Of a DNA stretch of 64,000 nucleotides, positions 22,465 to 34,607 are shown one piece after another; positions within the stretch are counted from its first letter, which is position 1; every line of letters begins with the position of its first letter. Where the stretch lies: NCBI GenBank assembly GCA_001972305.1, contig BDDD01000322.1, positions 1 to 64,000 of the forward strand, written 5' to 3'. Both the position numbers and the translations under genes were made by a program. Source of the DNA: Cephalotus follicularis. Taxonomy: Eukaryota; Streptophyta; Magnoliopsida; Oxalidales; Cephalotaceae. Under the pieces are notes generated by a model, which made no database searches, was not told where the DNA came from, and saw only the letters and a program-made list of their open reading frames with translations.

Positions 22465-23384
22465 AGATGTTAAAAGAGGATTCATATAGGTTACAAGGAC
22501 TTACGGAGGCTTCCTATGGAATCCATTTGAAGATAAAATCAATTGGGATTGAAAAAGGGGTGAAATAGTGTGGTTTAGCAGGAAATAGGGCGCTAAGCTC
22601 CGACTACTTTGTCCAAAGCGTTGACAGTTAGCGCCTAAGAGTAGACAGTTTTGTGCTACGCATTGACGGTTAAAGCGTTGTGCGTTAAGCGTCGACATAT
22701 GCCGTAAGCGTCAGCCGTTTGGGCAACACGTTAAGTGTCGATGATTTAATCAAAAGAGTCAACAGTTTGGCCATTAAGCATCGACCATTTACATGGAAGT
22801 GTCGACAGTTTGCGCGATCAAATCGTTGACGCCTATAGCCAAAGCATAGACAGTTTGACAGCAACAGGCAATTCATCAAAAAGTCTGTAAAATCCATTTT
22901 AAAATAATTTAAATACATTTCAATTCGATCCAAAGGTAGCTATAAGCTCCTAAGGTCGATAGCATGTTAAAAAACACTTTAACCCTTCAGATCAGTACAT
23001 ATAACCCATGAATCTAGAGAGAAAAGGGATTAGGCCTGTAAACCTAAACTCTCAATTCTCTCTCTAATTCCCCTTTCAATCCATTTTAAACCATAACAAA
23101 TACCCTATTCCATCCATCTAGCATGTATACAGCTATCCATAACCATACCATCATACAAATCCATCACAATAAGAAAATCAAAACATATTTAGAACCTACC
23201 TCAAATTGATTGAGAACGAAGAATAGGCTACTAGAATCTTTGTTCTGCTTCTCCCTTTAGGTTCTACACTCTTCCACGATCCCAACAACTCATTCCTTGC
23301 TTGATTTTGCCCACTTTCTCTCGCTAACTCACACTCTCTCTAGAATAGATCAAGAAATGAAAACGAGAATATACAGAGCTAAAC
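22463..23384 (-). mobile_element. LTR A copy 2, 5' part
   Basis: Resumes the LTR A match (equivalent to 5525-6440) and is cut at 23384 by a new LTR end. A donor-like GAG|GTAGGT (minus) near 23197 matches that of copy 1. Confidence 0.8.
22588..22860. repeat. GTCGAC-type word array in LTR A copy 2
   Basis: Homologous to 5645-5920 but more decayed: many words read GTTGACG, GTCAACA or ATCGACC, with few intact GTCGAC cores. Confidence 0.75.
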
Positions 23385-24060
23385 TGTAATGCCCCGAATT
23401 TAAAACAAAAAAATAAATATAAATAATAAATAAATAAAAATAGAGAGAAGTGCCTAGCACTTCACTCAAATAGAAAGGGGAGAAAGGGAGACGTGAGGTG
23501 ACAGAGAGCGGGAAAGTGAGAAAAGTCGGTGGGGCGCGAGAGACCGGGAAGGGAGAGCGCTGGTCTGGCGCGAGACACCAGGAAGGGAGAGCGCCGGAAG
23601 GAGTGCACTTCCAATGGTAAGCCCCTTTCTTCTTCTCCTTCTTCCTCCTCCTTCCTCTTTTCTTCTCCTCCGTGCCGAACGGTCACTACCGCTCGTTTCT
23701 GCCGCCTATATCACCGTAGGTGGAGCCGGTCATTATCTAGAAGACCAGCTCTGCTCGTGGTGATGACGGTTTGAGCATTTTTAGGGGTGAATTGTTTGTT
23801 TTGTACTGGTTGAGTTAACTAAGTCGCCTTGGCTCACCACCGCCTATGGTTGCTGTTTTGCTCTGAATAACGGCAAGTTACTATAACCAACGGGTCGATC
23901 GAAGGTTTTTGATGCCGGTTATCGCTTGACCGGAGCTCGAGTGACCTGGCTAGAGCTCCGGCGAGGCGTACCGACGCCGATTCTAGGTGAGTCTCGTGTA
24001 GAGACATCTAGAACAAAAGGTTTTATGGCACTTTTGTGAAGTTTCCAGAGTTATAGAAGT
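23385..24060 (+). mobile_element. Gypsy-type LTR fragment D
   Basis: Starts TGTAATGCCCCGAA at the point where LTR A is broken. GC-rich interior with paired words (GGCGCGAGACACC and GCGCGAGAGACC near 23535-23585) and a donor-like ATG|GTAAGC at 23616/23617. Open frames here are low-complexity GA/CT artefacts. The right boundary, against a copia LTR fragment, is approximate. Confidence 0.5.
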
Positions 24061-24850
24061 CGCTTGGCTTTGATTTCCACCTTCCCCAACACTAGCCACG
24101 TGCTGGCAAAAGGGTTGTCTTTGGGCCTTGTGGGAGCTTCATTGAGATGTATGGGCGAGTTCGCAATAAGGGAACGTCACACCCGTATGAAGGGTGATCA
24201 GCTCTATATTATTTATGTCCGTTGAGACTCATAAAACCCTGATCAGGTATAGGCAGATTGGAAACGGGGTTTCCGGGGATATTTAACGAAAGTCTCAATG
24301 CGTACGTGAATTTATAGTTATCGCGACTTTACCTAGGGGTGACATTATTCCAAACCCTTGGTCGCAGTCGGAGCCAAGTATGACGTAGGATACATGACAC
24401 ATATGCGGATGATTGGATAAAGTACTGGTTCACTAGATGTCAACTTATAGACATAGTATACTCTACGGATCCGGGCGGTGATGGGATTCACACCGGGGTT
24501 GTTTTAATAGTCGGGGACTATTGGGATAGTCGAACAAGAACTCATGGGATGTTCTGAGAAATTTATAGTCGTACCGGATTCAAACCGAGCTTTCGGGTCC
24601 CACATGATTATTGGAAAAGTGATGCATGCTACACACATGCTAGTTTGGCAGAAAATCTAGTTTTAACTAATATATATTAATTTAGCATTAGTGGTTTATT
24701 TATTTATTTAAATTTACCACCGTATTGTCAAATTGATATATTAAGAGAAACCACAGTGGGAGTATGTTTAACATACCTTGTGCGGGGAGCACATAATTAA
24801 ACTTAGAGAGATTTTTATTATGTTATACATTTAATAAAAGAGAAATAAGA
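24060..24850 (+). mobile_element. Copia LTR fragment (C1 side)
   Basis: From 24066 the sequence follows 39165-39780 of the C2 3' LTR: CTTTGATTTCCACC, GGGTTGTCTTTGGGCC, then the block with TAGGGGTGACATTATTCC at 24335. The first 590 bp of that LTR are absent. Probably the remnant 5' LTR of C1. Confidence 0.6.
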
Positions 24851-25900
24851 CAATTGACTTATTATTATTGTCTTCGGCGTTTTTGGACACGCCAAAATTG
24901 CGAGCCTGGTACGTGCAAAACAGGGGAGACGCATGAATGCGTGCGAAGCACCTGGACTGCGCTTATGGCCGGAGAAGACGACGCAACTGGTATCGGTTGC
25001 CGGGGAAAGAGGCAGCCTCTCATCCAAGGTAAGCCTCTTCTCCTTCTCTCCCCGTTTTCTCCTTCTTCTCTCTTTGTTTGACCGAGACGCTTTTTCGTGT
25101 CACACCCACTGCCGACCTTCTCTTCCGCCACTGGTGGCCCTGGTAGGTTGAGCCTACTTGGCTCTACCTATTTTGACCCTTGTCTAGGTATGACCGACAC
25201 TGGGTGGCTGGGTTTTTGCTCACCAAATCGACCCTATCGACTTGGGGGCTGTGCGTCGTGGGTCGGCATTCCACGCCAATTCACGGCAAGTCTTCGGTTC
25301 GGTTGTGTTGCTTGGAGGTTTTGGATGCTGGACATGGCGGTCCGAAGTCATGGCGACCCTGTTTTTGCCGGGACTCGTTGACTCACCATGTTGGTCTGGC
25401 TGCTCGCCATGACCGCCCTTTTCCAAGCAGATTCATGGCGATTCCTGGCCACGGTTATGTTTATCGGGGTGTTGCCGTCCACATATGTCACGGCCGGTCC
25501 ATGGTGCTTTGACCGAGTCGCACTGAGTCCGAACTCAGTGCGTGTCACCGCCTCTGTCAGCCATTCCAGGGCGCTTCCGGCCGTGTCTCCGCCACCAGTG
25601 AGCTGAGCGGATTTTTTTGAGTCCGTTGGTGTCTTGGTTGAAGTTTTCGTGGACTGGGCGGAAACTGGCAGTGGAGCCGGTAACCGGCAATTGCTTCGGC
25701 AAGCGTGTAGCGGCAAAGTGATGGAGTCGCCAACGTTGGTATAATTTATTTTTATATGTTTCCGCTGTGTTTATGTTGTGAAAAAGTGGATGTATGCTTG
25801 TTTTTGTTTTGTTCGATTGAATATTAAAAGGTGATCCTAGGCGCATAGAATTTGGTAGTAAGATGTAATTGTGAACCTTGACTTCCAGTCTTGGTGTTTT
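24850..25900 (+). mobile_element. LTR-like fragment, GC-rich family
   Basis: Resembles the 16590-17450 fragment in opposite orientation, with a donor-like AAG|GTAAGC at 25028/25029. It also holds a TTTCCGCTGTGT phrase near 25760 that recurs in gypsy LTRs at 30785 and 49055. Overlapping open frames on both strands look like GC-rich artefacts. Ends and PBS not found. Confidence 0.4.
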
Positions 25901-27437
25901 TGAAAAATTAAAATTATACGCAGTTGCATCCTAGGCCCAAAATCGACTGGGACCCCTCCCAGGTTCCAATAGAGTGATCCGTTTTAATATCAATTGGACT
26001 TCAAATTTGATTTTTGGTGACTATTTTGGAATGATTAAAGTAGCTGAGATTCTAATTTAATTCCCTTCACATTGTTGTTTTATAAAATTAAGTTTTTCTT
26101 AAACAGAGGGAAACTAGATGTTAAATAATTTAATGGGAGTTTTATTGGAATATCGGCAATCTTGGGATTATTTCGATTGGTCATCGGAAATTGAAATTGA
26201 AATTGATTGTATTTATTTATTTCTATTGTGGATATAGATTTAAATGTATTATGCATGATGGTAGGTAATGGGATTGAACCTAGCTTTTGGTTTCTTTTGT
26301 GGATGGTTTAAATTGCTTTATTTTCATGTACTTTATTTGGTCTGTAATATGGTTGCTTGCGTGCACCATTTTTCCTTTTTTGTGTAATTCTCTCTCTCTC
26401 CCTCCATTTATATTCTATTCTTTATTTTTTAAATGTATTTTTGTGTAAATTACATTTTTATAAATAAAAGAAGAGAAGAAGGGCAAAGGAGCTTGTAGAG
26501 GGAGATCAAGGAAAATGCAAGACCAAATGAAGACCATGTATGCATGGTGCATTTTGTAATAAAGTAATTTTGAATAGTTCACCTAGGAGACCGAGGGATC
26601 ACTTTCGCTCGTGTGATCTCTCATAGTTTTAATCCCTAGCTAGGCCATTTTTATTTCTATGTGGATCATAGGATACATGAGATGGATGTTTACTTTTTAC
26701 AAACAATCCAAACACGTCAAGCATAATAAGCCGTTCCAAATGGATTGGATGATTAAAATTGATTTAATAAACGGCTTTGGTAATTTAAAATTTGATGAGA
26801 CAACAAATTCCTCCAATTGTGAAATAATAAGTCCATAAGGGGTGGGACACAATGGTGTTCCATCGTTGGCCTTCCACGTCTTCGTTTACTAGTATGGATA
26901 TATTCGGGATAGCACTGCCTCAGCAGAGGTCCCCCATATGATCATTTCTACTAAATTTCAGTACTGGGGTAGCACTGGAAGGAAATAACTAAGTTTTGGT
27001 GTTCTGACTAGCCTCCTAGTGGATATCAAAACTGGTTCATTTCTTTGAGGGTTGTGGGTACAGACTTATACCGAGCTCATACTATTAGTGCCGCCATAGC
27101 GGTGGATTGTATGGGTCGGGAGGTCGAATGATGTATCGGATCTTGCATTTCAAGGGTGAGGCCCTACTGTAAATTGCCCTTTAAAGCCTATCTATTTGGT
27201 ATTATGGTTTGTTCGCCCCAGCGGAGACCATAATATGCAAAATAGATTCCGATCCCCACTAGGAAGCGGGTGCTTCTCGAATTCCACATGGAGGTGTGGG
27301 ATACAATTAGGATAGTTGGAGGAGCCATAATTACTAAAGACCAAGAGTTATGTTAATAACATAAAATTGAATAACCAGCTAAATTACTCTCTTGTTTCTT
27401 CTAATAGGTTGTTAGATAACATATTCTATACACTCAA
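25901..27437 (+). other. Copia C1 leader
   Basis: Non-coding. Matches the C2 leader 31141-32505 over most of its length, including CCATGTATGCATGGTG, AGTTCACCTAGGAGACC and GTGGGACACAATGGTG, at roughly 70-75% identity by eye. It ends with an acceptor-like CTTGTTTCTTCTAATAG (AG at 27406-27407) 31 nt before the gag ATG. Confidence 0.65.
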
Positions 27438-28600
27438 ATGGAAGACAACAATATAATTAGGCATGTTTTACATTTTCTTAAGCTAAACAATCCACGTTTT
27501 TTGAATGGTTACGTATGCTTCTCACGAGCACGAGAGTTGTTCATGTTATGACTGAGATACCCCCACATTAGAGATCAATGCATCTGACCATCACAAGGAC
27601 GAGGTGGCTAAGTGGTGGGAAGATGATCATAGACCTCAATACATGGCGAGTGTTGCCTTGATGCCAAACTGGCAAACGCTATGTATTTCTTCACAGACAT
27701 TATGTGCCGTGTTGATACAACTTGAGGAGTTGTTTGGCACACAGTCAAGGACTGATAAGGTAGTTTTGGACCAGTCTGGATCAAAACAATCAGTGACACA
27801 TATTCCTTCTTCTGGAACAACCTCAGGGAGAGGTGGATCGAGAGGATCCAGTTCCAAAGGGCAAGGAGACCATGAGGAAGAAAGAAAAGGAACCAATTCA
27901 CGTGGTTTAGGGATGCCATTCATTAGAGGATTAAAAAGATTATTAAGGAGATATCTTACTTCCATGTGGGAAGTTAGGATACTGGAAGAGAAATTGCGAA
28001 CAATTTCTTGCTTCCATTGAAGATGGTGCCTAGGGGTTAGGTACCATCATATTTATTATATTCCACTTAACTTACAATGTAAGTTCAATTTGGGTTTTGG
28101 ACTCAAGTTGTGAGACTAACATTTGTAACTCTTTGCAGGATGCTAAGAGGAGCTGGGAGCTGAGGATACAATGGACCTATGACATGAAGATCGAAGATCT
28201 ACTTTTATGTTGTAGGATATTTTGATTTGTATATATATGTAAAGCAATGTGGCTTTGGTATATAGACTAAACTCTTGTAAACATTGTACAGAACTTTTAT
28301 TCTAAACTTTGATTAGCATATCCAATGTATATTTTGTAAAGCTGAGAGCTTTTTATTTGTTACAAATGGATAGTGGCTATTATTTTCTGGTTGTTTATCA
28401 GTCGGCACTGATTAACTAAATAATGGGTTTTAAGTCTTAAATACTAATCAAACAATAGCATCAGCTATTGAGCAAGGAATTAGTAATAAAAGACTATGAG
28501 AGATATGATATAAACCCTTCACAACCTTTTGCATTGTTGATTAGGTCATTCTAGCGAGGCTGGATAAACACGTTTGGTTAACTTACATAATGCAATTAAT
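27438..28600 (+). pseudogene. gag: Copia C1 gag-protease fragment
   Basis: A heavily decayed copia gag, identified by alignment to C2 and C3. The ATG at 27438 is followed in shifted frames by LLTSTRVVHVMTE-like sequence, an LIQLEELFG block near 27717, and the tail of a CCHC knuckle (CGKLGYWKRNC at 27963-27995). The protease follows near 28095: WVLDSSCETNICNSLQ, where the active-site DSG is DSS. After about 28200 the frame is lost. A last scrap near 28540 matches the pre-integrase segment (GHPSKAR-type) at 33590. Integrase core, RT and RNase H are absent. Confidence 0.7.
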
Positions 28601-28754
28601 ACTAAGAGAGAAAATAATATTAGTGGGGAACTAATATTTATTGCATTATTTTTGTAATGACTGGGAAATTTTGTTAAAGTTATATGGATATATGGTTGCC
28701 ATTGCTGAGGTTGGCAAAACATTTGTATATGTGGTGGAAACGAAAGAAAAAATT

Positions 28755-29075
28755 GGCTTAAGCGCCAACGGTGTGCGGTTAACAGTCGACGCTTTGGACG
28801 TCAACCGTCGACGCTTAGACCCCTTCCAACGCCAGTTAAAACCAGGAGATTTCAACTTGGGCAAACACCTCCTAACCGACGACGCTTTAGCGAAAGCGAC
28901 GACGCTTTGAAGTTAAGCGCAAGCACTTCAAGTTCAGCTGGCGATGCTTGAAGAACCAATGTAATGTTGACCTGGACTAAACACCTAAGCGGTGACGCTT
29001 GGAAATGAATCATCGACGCTTAGACCTGCATATCAGTCGAGGTGACAAACCCGTGAGCGGCGACACTTGGGATGG
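28755..29075. repeat. GTCGACGCTT word array in solo LTR
   Basis: About twelve words of the form AGYGnCGACGCTT. Intact GTCGACG occurs at 28786 and 28807; others read CGACGACG or GGTGACG. Lies about 240 bp upstream of the TATA run. Confidence 0.8.
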
Positions 29076-29315
29076 CAGATCAGTTGCAGAAGTTAACGTT
29101 TAGTCTCATTTCGGATGAATTAAATGGATTAAGGGACACGTGTCAAGCAAAGGAGTGAAGACTTATGATATTTTAGTGGAAAGGGACATGTGTCATCAGC
29201 TGGAGGTAGAGAAATGAGCACATGGGCAACTAACTCACATGGGTGACATCACCTTGGGGGAAGGTGTCCTAGTGATTCACCATGCAAAGCTTGGCCTCCA
29301 AGTTTCTCTCTCTCT

Positions 29316-29415
29316 TTATATATGTGTGTATTCTCAGCTAGTAAGGGGTTGTTTTCTGATGAGTTTAGTGACGAGAATTCATGAGAGAGAAGGAGGGAAG
29401 GAGATTAAAGCAAGG
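29316..29415 (+). promoter_or_regulatory. LTR promoter and donor-like site
   Basis: A CT-run leads into TTTATATATG (29315-29324), a plausible TATA box, with AAG|GTAAGG 90 bp downstream. The same arrangement is in the G1 LTR (TATA 48063-48072, A|GTAAGG at 48172/48173). Confidence 0.55.
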
Positions 29416-31093
29416 TAAGGAAATTCCATACCCATTTTTATCAAAGTTCCTATGTTTTACTTCCAAATTATGCAGCAAATTGTTTTATTCATATCTTGCT
29501 CAATTCTTGATGAAATTTCTAATGGTTTAATGTTTTAGAAACTTCAAGATGTCTTCTTTATATGTTATGTTTTGAATGTTCCCGAATTCTATCTATTTCT
29601 GGAAGACAATCGATGTTTCATTTCACTGCTCATGTCTTATTTTCATATGGAACTAGCCACTTTAAAAATTCATAACGGATTCGATTCTCAACCAATTTTT
29701 ATGAACTTGAGCTTTCTGAATTTGTGAAGATGTCTAATTTAATGTTTATGTTTAAGTTTTCTCTGAAAGTGTTTATTTATATATGAAATTCAAAATTTAG
29801 AAATGTTATGCAAAGTTGTTTTATGAATGTTTTGAGTTAAATTACTCAAAGTGATGAAAATGCTTTATGAATTGTGAAAGGAAATGAAATGAATGTTTCT
29901 GCATGAGAAACCAGTTTTAGAAATGATGTTTGATGAATGCTTTGAGTTGATCACTCAAAGTATCAAGAAATGTTTTATGAAATGATTTTATGAGAATGAA
30001 CCACCCTTGGATTGCGATCCAAGGGGAATGAATACAAGATGGATTAATGTTAATGGAGTGGAGACTGCTCAAGGACATACATGTGATGTAAGGATAGTAA
30101 TCGAGGAGTGCACAATACCCCGGTGAAGAGGTGTGAAAGGGTTCATTAAGTTTTTTTATGAAATGTTATGACTCATGTGATATGATCAGAAAAAGGAAAT
30201 GAATGTGAAATGTTCTGGTTTTACAAAATATACCATAAAATGATTTTAATGACGTTTTCAAGTATGGTTGGGATATATACCAGCAAAAGAATAATTTTGG
30301 AAATGTTCTAGTTTTATAAAACTAGAAGATGATTTTCAATGATGTTTTGAAAGCTATGAATGCAAATGTTTTGATAAAGATTATCAAAAACAATGGATTT
30401 CAATGATGTTTTATGACTATGATCCTTATTGGACTATTTGAGCTCACTCCTTTCAATGTCTTGTTTTCAAATAAATTTTCTAGGAAACGTAGAACGTGAA
30501 AGTGAGAGCTTTAGAGGAAGTTCGTAAACGAACTATCGGAAAGGAAGTATGTTATGCTATGAAGTTTTATGCTTAATGTCATGCGTTAATGTTTTCCGCC
30601 ATGTAACGTTTTATGATAGACGATGTATAGATGTTAAAGTAAGGAAATGAATGCTATAAGTTATGATGTTTTCATGTAAGATGATGATGTCAAAAGTTAT
30701 AGAACGTACTTGAGAGTATGAGAAGTTAATGATAAAGGTGAGTAATGAATATAACTGTTTTTATGATGTAATAAGTATATGTTTTCCGCTGTGTAATGTT
30801 ATATGATAAGCGATGTACAAATGTAAAGGTATTAGAAACAATCATGATCATGAGAATATGATGTTTTGAAATTTGGTGTTCAAAGATGTAAGCATTGATC
30901 ATGTGAAATTACAGAATATGATGAGATGTTTCCATTGTGAAATGATGTTATGTTTTGAATATAAGTTAAGATTAATTGTTGATTAAACGACTTGATGGAT
31001 ACTTGAAAATTATTAGAATTAATGGTATATGTTAGCATTAGGCAAGAGTGCTAAAAAATATAATGGTTCACCCCACGTAACACAACCGATTCT

Positions 31094-31121
31094 CGAGGCT
31101 CGCTTTGAGCATAAAGCGGCC
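31094..31121. other. Terminal hairpin of gypsy LTR
   Basis: GAGGCTCGCTT-TGAGCAT-AAAGCGGCCTC forms a near-perfect stem just inside the LTR 3' end. G1 has a sequence-divergent equivalent at 49271-49296 (AGCTCACTTT...AAAAGTGAACT), and 1736-1764 holds a third version. Confidence 0.6.
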
Positions 31122-31145
31122 TCGGATCGAGGGCGTTACAATTTT

Positions 31146-32505
31146 TCACTTGATTAATTCCAATGGTGGGACCATAAAATTAACATAGTTGGGAACTATT
31201 ATTAGGGTTACTAGATTTTAACTTATCTAATGAGAGTTGCATTTTATTTTGGCTATTTATTTAATAGACAAGTCATTAAATATGAAATTGTCACGTGTTT
31301 ATTCAAATTAATATATGGGATGTATTATTTTGAATTTCTTGTGCATGGTGGTAGGCTTGGGACTAGGCCTATATCTTTGGTTTCTTTTGTGGATGTTATT
31401 TAATTACTTTATTGCAATGGTATTTATTTGGTCTGTAATAAGGTTGCCTGCGTGTGCCATTAATTTCTTATCCTCTTAATTCTTAGGGTTAGAATTCTCT
31501 TCTCCCTCAAAAATTGTATTCTTTTCTTTTATATATATTGGTTGTAAAATTCAAGATGGAGTACAAGAGAGCTTGATGAGGAGGATCAAGAAGATTGCAA
31601 GACCAAGTGAAGGCCATGTATGCATGGTGAAATGTTGTAATAAATTACTTATTAAATAAGTTCACATAAGAGACCAAGTGATCACGTTTGGCTCACGTTA
31701 TCACTAATAGTTTATGTCCCAAGTCAGGCCATTTTGAGGATGCATAAGATGGATGATTTTTTTAGATATTTTCCAAACACGTCCAAGCATGCTCAGCCAT
31801 TTCAAATGGGATTTGGAAGATAAAATATATCTTAATAATGGCTTTGTAATTTTTTTTTAAAAAATTGATGAGACCTAAATTCCTCCAAGTGCAATAATAA
31901 GTCCATAAGCGGTGGGGCACAAGGGTGTCACGTCGTTGGCCTTCCATGATATTTGTTGAATGGTGTGGACATATTGGGGATGGCACAGTGACAGCTGAGG
32001 TCCTCCGTATGACAATTACTATTCAATTTCAGTGTGCAGGCACTAGAAGGAAATAGATTTGTTTTGGCATCAGGACATGGACACGTGTGGGTACTTCAAA
32101 ACAAGTCAATTTTTTTTAGGATTGTGGGTTCAGACTTATACCGGGTACTTATGGTTTGAACAACAACAATTGGGACCACACTATACCAGGAGGCCGAATG
32201 TATGATCAGATCTTACATTTCAAGGGCGAGGCCCTAATGTAAATTGACGTGACCGTCTACTTATCTAGGTATTATAGCTCATAGGGCGACAACTGAGACT
32301 ATAGTATTCTGGATAGATCCGATCACCACTAGGAGGCGTGTGCTTCCCAAATTCCACGTGGAGGTGTGGAATATGATTAGAATAGTAGGAGGAGCCATAA
32401 CTACAAAAGACCAAAAGTTTCGGTAATAACATAAATTGGGATGATCAATAATTTCTCTCTTTGTTTCCTCTTAAAGGTTGCTAGAACATACTCTGTAAAT
32501 ACTCA
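31146..32505 (+). other. Copia C2 leader
   Basis: Non-coding, homologous to the C1 leader. Ends with acceptor-like TTGTTTCCTCTTAAAG (AG at 32475-32476), 30 nt before the gag ATG at 32506. Confidence 0.65.
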
Positions 32506-33110
32506 ATGGCAGTCAGCACCACCCTAGCCCATGTTTTATTTAATAATGAGCTTTAGGGTAAAAATTTCATCGACTAGAAGCGCAATTTGCACTTGCTACT
32601 CACGAGCATGAGAGTGGCTCATGTTATGACTGAATACCCCCCAACCCTAAATGCCAACTTGTCAGAAGATGACGAGACCAAGGCTGTCAACTTGTGGCAT
32701 GAAAATGAGTGAGCTCATTGCTTAGCACTTGATAGCATGATGCCATAATTGCGATGACAACATGAGCACTTAAAAACCTTAAGGGCCATTCTTATACAAC
32801 TCGAAGAGTTGTATGGCACTGAGGAGGCAGACTTTTTCCTTGGTAGGCCAAATTCAGCCATCCTCGCACTTCCATCTTCTCCTAGGACAGCCCCTGAAAG
32901 GCATCGATCCATAGGATCTTGTTCCAAAGGCAAATCCTTAAAGAGAAGGATAGGGACAAAGGGAAAGGCGCTGGGAGCGCATGGGGTAGCCATCGAGAAT
33001 AGGATCTAGAGGCTTCAAAAGGAGAATGATTGCTTCTATTGTGGGAAGTAAGGGCATTGGAAGAGAAACTGAAGTGAGTTCCTTAAGTCCAAAGCAGGAA
33101 GTGCCTCAGG
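32506..33110 (+). pseudogene. gag: Copia C2 gag, stops and deletion
   Basis: The ATG aligns with C3 gag: MAVSTTLAHVLFNNEL here, MSVSAAIARVLETNKL there. The FLDW motif has become FID-stop (TGG to TAG), then LLLTSMRVAHVMTEYPP and an ILIQLEELYGTEE block follow with several stops. The central capsid segment found in C3 (NMNKLDCSLPELV) is missing. A CCHC knuckle at 33031-33072 reads CFYCGK-stop-GHWKRN-stop: CAA has become TAA and the last Cys codon TGA. These breaks should prevent particle formation. Confidence 0.75.
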
Positions 33111-33590
33111 GTCAAGTACCTTTATGATTGAATCATTTCTAGCTTATAATGTTAGTTCTACTTGGGTATTGGACTCAGGGTGTGGGACTAGCATTTGTAA
33201 CTCTTTACAGGGGCTAAGAGAAGCTAGGCAGCTGGGAACTGATCAAGCTATAAACTTGTGCCTTGGTGATAGATCGAGGATTCACACTAATTTTGTAGTC
33301 ATTTATGAATTGTAATTTTGCAAATGGACATATACTTGGACTTGATCCCTGTTTTTATGTAAAGAACATTGTAAGAAACTTAGTTTTTGTTTTGAATTTG
33401 TATAAGATGAGCTGGGAGCTCGAATTTTGTGCAAAATTTGAGTAGTCTTATACATAACAATGTTCTAGTTAGTACGAGGGGGAACATGGATAATGGGATT
33501 TATGTCTTAGACAATAACCATAATATGACATTAACAATTCAAGAAACCACTAGTAAAAGACCAAGATAGATAAATGATGTATTGTATATT
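33111..33590 (+). pseudogene. pol: Copia C2 protease and spacer
   Basis: An aspartic-protease-like segment: STWVLDSGCGTSICNSLQGL keeps the DSG active-site triad, then QAINLCLGDRSRI. The frame stops at 33313. Decayed sequence resembling the linker (KNIVRNLV-type, near 33360) follows before the pre-integrase block. Confidence 0.75.
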
Positions 33591-34605
33591 AGGTCATCCT
33601 AGCAAGGCTAGATCAACAAGTTTGATTAAGGATGGACTTTTGGCACATCCAGGACGTGAAGTCCTTTCCAACGTGTGAACCATGTTTGATTGGTAAGATG
33701 ACCAAATCTCCCTTCTCCGGGCTTAGAGAAAGGGTAGTGGACATATTAGGTTTAGTCCACACCAACGTTTGTGGACTAATGTCGATCAATGCACATGGAG
33801 GTTTTCCCTACTTCATTACCTTCACCGATGATTTATCAAGGTTTGGATATGTGTTTCCAATGAAACACAAGTCTGAATCCTTTGAGAGGTTCAAGGATTT
33901 TAGACATGAAGTAGAAATGCAAACAGGTAAGCCCATTAAAATACTTCAGTCAGATTGAAAGGGCGAATACCTATCTGTAGAATTCCAGGATTATATGAGA
34001 GATAATGGAATTTTTTTCTCAATGGAAACCTCCCAGAACACAACAGTACAATGGTGTATCCGAATGGAGGAATAGGACCTTGATGAATATGGTCCGGTCC
34101 ATGATATCTTTTACCGATCTTCCTATCTCCTTCTGGGGTTATACACTACAAGCGGCAGCGTACATCCTAAACCAGATTCCTTCAAAATCCGTCCCCTCCA
34201 CACCTTACGAGGTATTTAAATGGAGGAAACCCAACCTAAACCATTTTAGGGTTTGGGGCTGTCCAGCTTATGTGGGAAGGTAGGAACCTTCTAAATTGGA
34301 GGCACAATCGGACCATTGCCGGTTTGTGGGATATCCTAAGGATATCTTAGCATACTATTTCTACCATCCCAATGAGCAAAAGATATTTGTTTTGCGTACT
34401 GCTAAATTCCTAGAGAGGAAATTCCTACTTGCAGGAAGTAGTGGGAGTAAGGTGGAACTAAGAGAGTTACCACTGGGTGAGAACCCACAAGACGATAAGG
34501 AATTAGAGGTGGAACTCTATAGAGACACAATTGGGGTGGGATCCCAACCTGAGATGAGATCTCAGTTAGGCACTCCTCAGGTGAGGAGATCATGCAAGGT
34601 TTAGA
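33591..34605 (+). pseudogene. pol: Copia C2 integrase
   Basis: Joins element DNA to the chromosome. A pre-integrase motif (GHPSKAR) at 33594 is followed by CEPCLIGKMTKSPFSG and the core. The first catalytic Asp is Asn (LVHTN), the second Asp is present (ILQSD) but followed by a stop at 33957, and the Glu is present in GVSEWRNRT after a frameshift. The C-terminal part (FRVWGCPAYVGR; FVGYPKDILAYYFYHP) reads to 34600. Frame breaks and the D-to-N change indicate loss of activity. Confidence 0.85.
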
Positions 34606-34607
34606 CA

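Larger units (their letters stand above)
28653..31140 (+). mobile_element. Solo gypsy LTR, same family as G1
   Basis: Ends TGTAATGACTGG...GCGTTACA, flanked by a perfect 5-bp TSD ATTTT (28648-28652 and 31141-31145). No internal DNA, so it arose by LTR-LTR recombination. Start, GTCGAC array, TATA run (29316-29324), donor-like AAG|GTAAGG (29414/29415) and terminal hairpin all correspond to features of the G1 LTR at 47390-49314. It sits between the broken C1 pol and the C2 leader. Confidence 0.9.

Noticed and set aside
23462..25846. Cluster of overlapping frames on both strands
   Set aside because: GC-rich LTR fragments with few stops by chance; the frames overlap on opposite strands and match no family.
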